Assembly (NCBI GenBank): GCA_030038035.1
Contig: JASHPP010000731.1
Location: forward strand, 1 to 8,431
Direction of reading: 5' to 3'
Length of the DNA: 8,431 nt
Source: Trebonia sp.
GTDB taxonomy: Bacteria > Actinomycetota > Actinomycetes > Streptosporangiales > Streptosporangiaceae
Shown: piece after piece, positions 8,003 through 8,431 of the stretch
Layout of the letters: every line of letters starts with the position of its first letter
Numbering within the stretch: the stretch's first letter is position 1
Made by a program: the position numbers and the translations under genes
The notes under the pieces: generated by a model
Told to the model about the DNA's origin: nothing
What the model saw: only the letters and a program-made list of their open reading frames with translations
The model's database searches: none

Positions 8003-8042
8003 GGGCGCTCGTGGCGGTGCATCACCACAGACCGATGCTGCG

Positions 8043-8405
8043 GGCCCGGCCCCGCACGCGACGCTGGGCCAGCCCGGCGTGCTGCGCGCGGTGACGATGG
8101 CCGGCGCCTACCCGCGCTGATCGCGCTCATCGGACTGGGGCATCGGCGCGTTCATCCGGCACACCGCCGGCGCCATCTGCGCCCTGGTCGGCGTGCTGTA
8201 CGTGCTGCCGCTGCTGTTCATAACCCCCTCGATCCGGAACACGGCGCAAAAGTTCCTGCCGCATCCGATGGCGGCGAACTCGCTGACCGCGGTCAAGCCG
8301 GTCGCGGGCATGCTGGCGCCCTGGCTGACTTTCGCCCTGCTGTGCGGGTACGCGCTTGGCGCGCTCGCGGCCGGGGCGTGGGCACTCACCCGCCATGACG
8401 CCTGA
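8043..8405 (+). pseudogene. ABC-2 type transporter permease, C-terminal remnant, truncated and frameshifted
   Basis: The plus strand encodes pieces of an ABC-2 export permease of the kind paired with a drug-exporter ATPase. GPAPHATLGQPGVLRAV begins at 8043 in one frame and meets a TGA at 8118–8120. The expected next segment, ALIALIGLG, is found in another frame at 8114–8140. The first frame then resumes from about 8142 with IGAFIRHTAGAICALVG and runs through VLYVLPLLFITPSIRN to ALTRHDA and the TGA at 8403. This fits a one-base loss near 8112 and a one-base gain in GGGG at 8137–8140. About 120 codons of an expected 250–270 remain; the N-terminal membrane half and the ATPase gene are absent, and an AT-rich non-coding patch lies upstream. 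A short ORF from GTG 8193 could be called as a gene but would be only the last 70 residues with two membrane segments. Sequencing error could explain the shifts but not the missing half. Confidence 0.7.
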
Positions 8406-8431
8406 GCCGCCGCGATCGCGCTTGGTTGCTA

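Noticed and set aside
7080..8120. 346-codon plus-strand ORF antisense to the flavoprotein
   Set aside because: Most of it is a shadow. Only its last part, from 8043, carries real homology (the permease remnant), reached by chance read-through of the intergenic region.
8108..8396. Two minus-strand ORFs antisense to the permease fragment
   Set aside because: No recognisable motif; the plus strand reads as permease with hydrophobic segments, so these are shadows.

Overview
The window is very GC-rich, and its genes show strong GC3-style codon use, GTG and TTG starts, and overlapping stop/start junctions. Together with an adjacent nadD–rsfS pair, an F420-type luciferase-like oxidoreductase and an actinobacterial-type M48 peptidase, this suggests a high-GC actinomycete chromosome. 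I cannot name the genus from sequence alone.

Layout. Left end (1–794, minus strand): housekeeping genes. The 5' part of rsfS (ribosome silencing factor) runs off the window and lies downstream of nadD (nicotinate-nucleotide adenylyltransferase), which has a TTG start. A 130-bp divergent intergenic region (795–924) separates nadD from a plus-strand M48-family zinc metallopeptidase (925–1989) with a (GGS)n tail. Its stop faces the end of the next block across 35 bp.

Centre and right (2025–7937, all minus strand): a five-gene directional block. In transcription order it encodes an FAD-binding fumarate-reductase/AprA-like flavoprotein, a 2x[4Fe-4S] ferredoxin, a luciferase-like (F420 or FMN) oxidoreductase, a lone FabF-type beta-ketoacyl synthase and an acyl-CoA synthetase. 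Junctions are a 4-bp overlap, a 64-bp gap, an 11-bp overlap and a gap of 5 or 17 bp, so one or two operons are likely. An AT-rich promoter-like region sits upstream at about 7960–8002. The flavoprotein and ferredoxin look like one electron-transfer enzyme. The synthase and ligase suggest acyl-thioester chemistry, with the luciferase-like enzyme as a redox tailoring step. No acyl carrier protein, transporter or regulator gene is visible in the block, and the substrate cannot be read from the sequence.

Right end (8043–8405, plus strand): a degenerate fragment matching the C-terminal half of an ABC-2 type permease. It lacks its N-terminal half and carries two compensating frameshifts, so I call it a pseudogene. 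The five-gene block therefore lies between a conserved housekeeping region and a broken gene, which fits an insertion or rearrangement at its right edge.

No tRNA, rRNA, CRISPR array, insertion sequence or attachment site was recognised. No gene-free stretch exceeds 300 bp: the longest clear gaps are 795–924 and 7938–8042.
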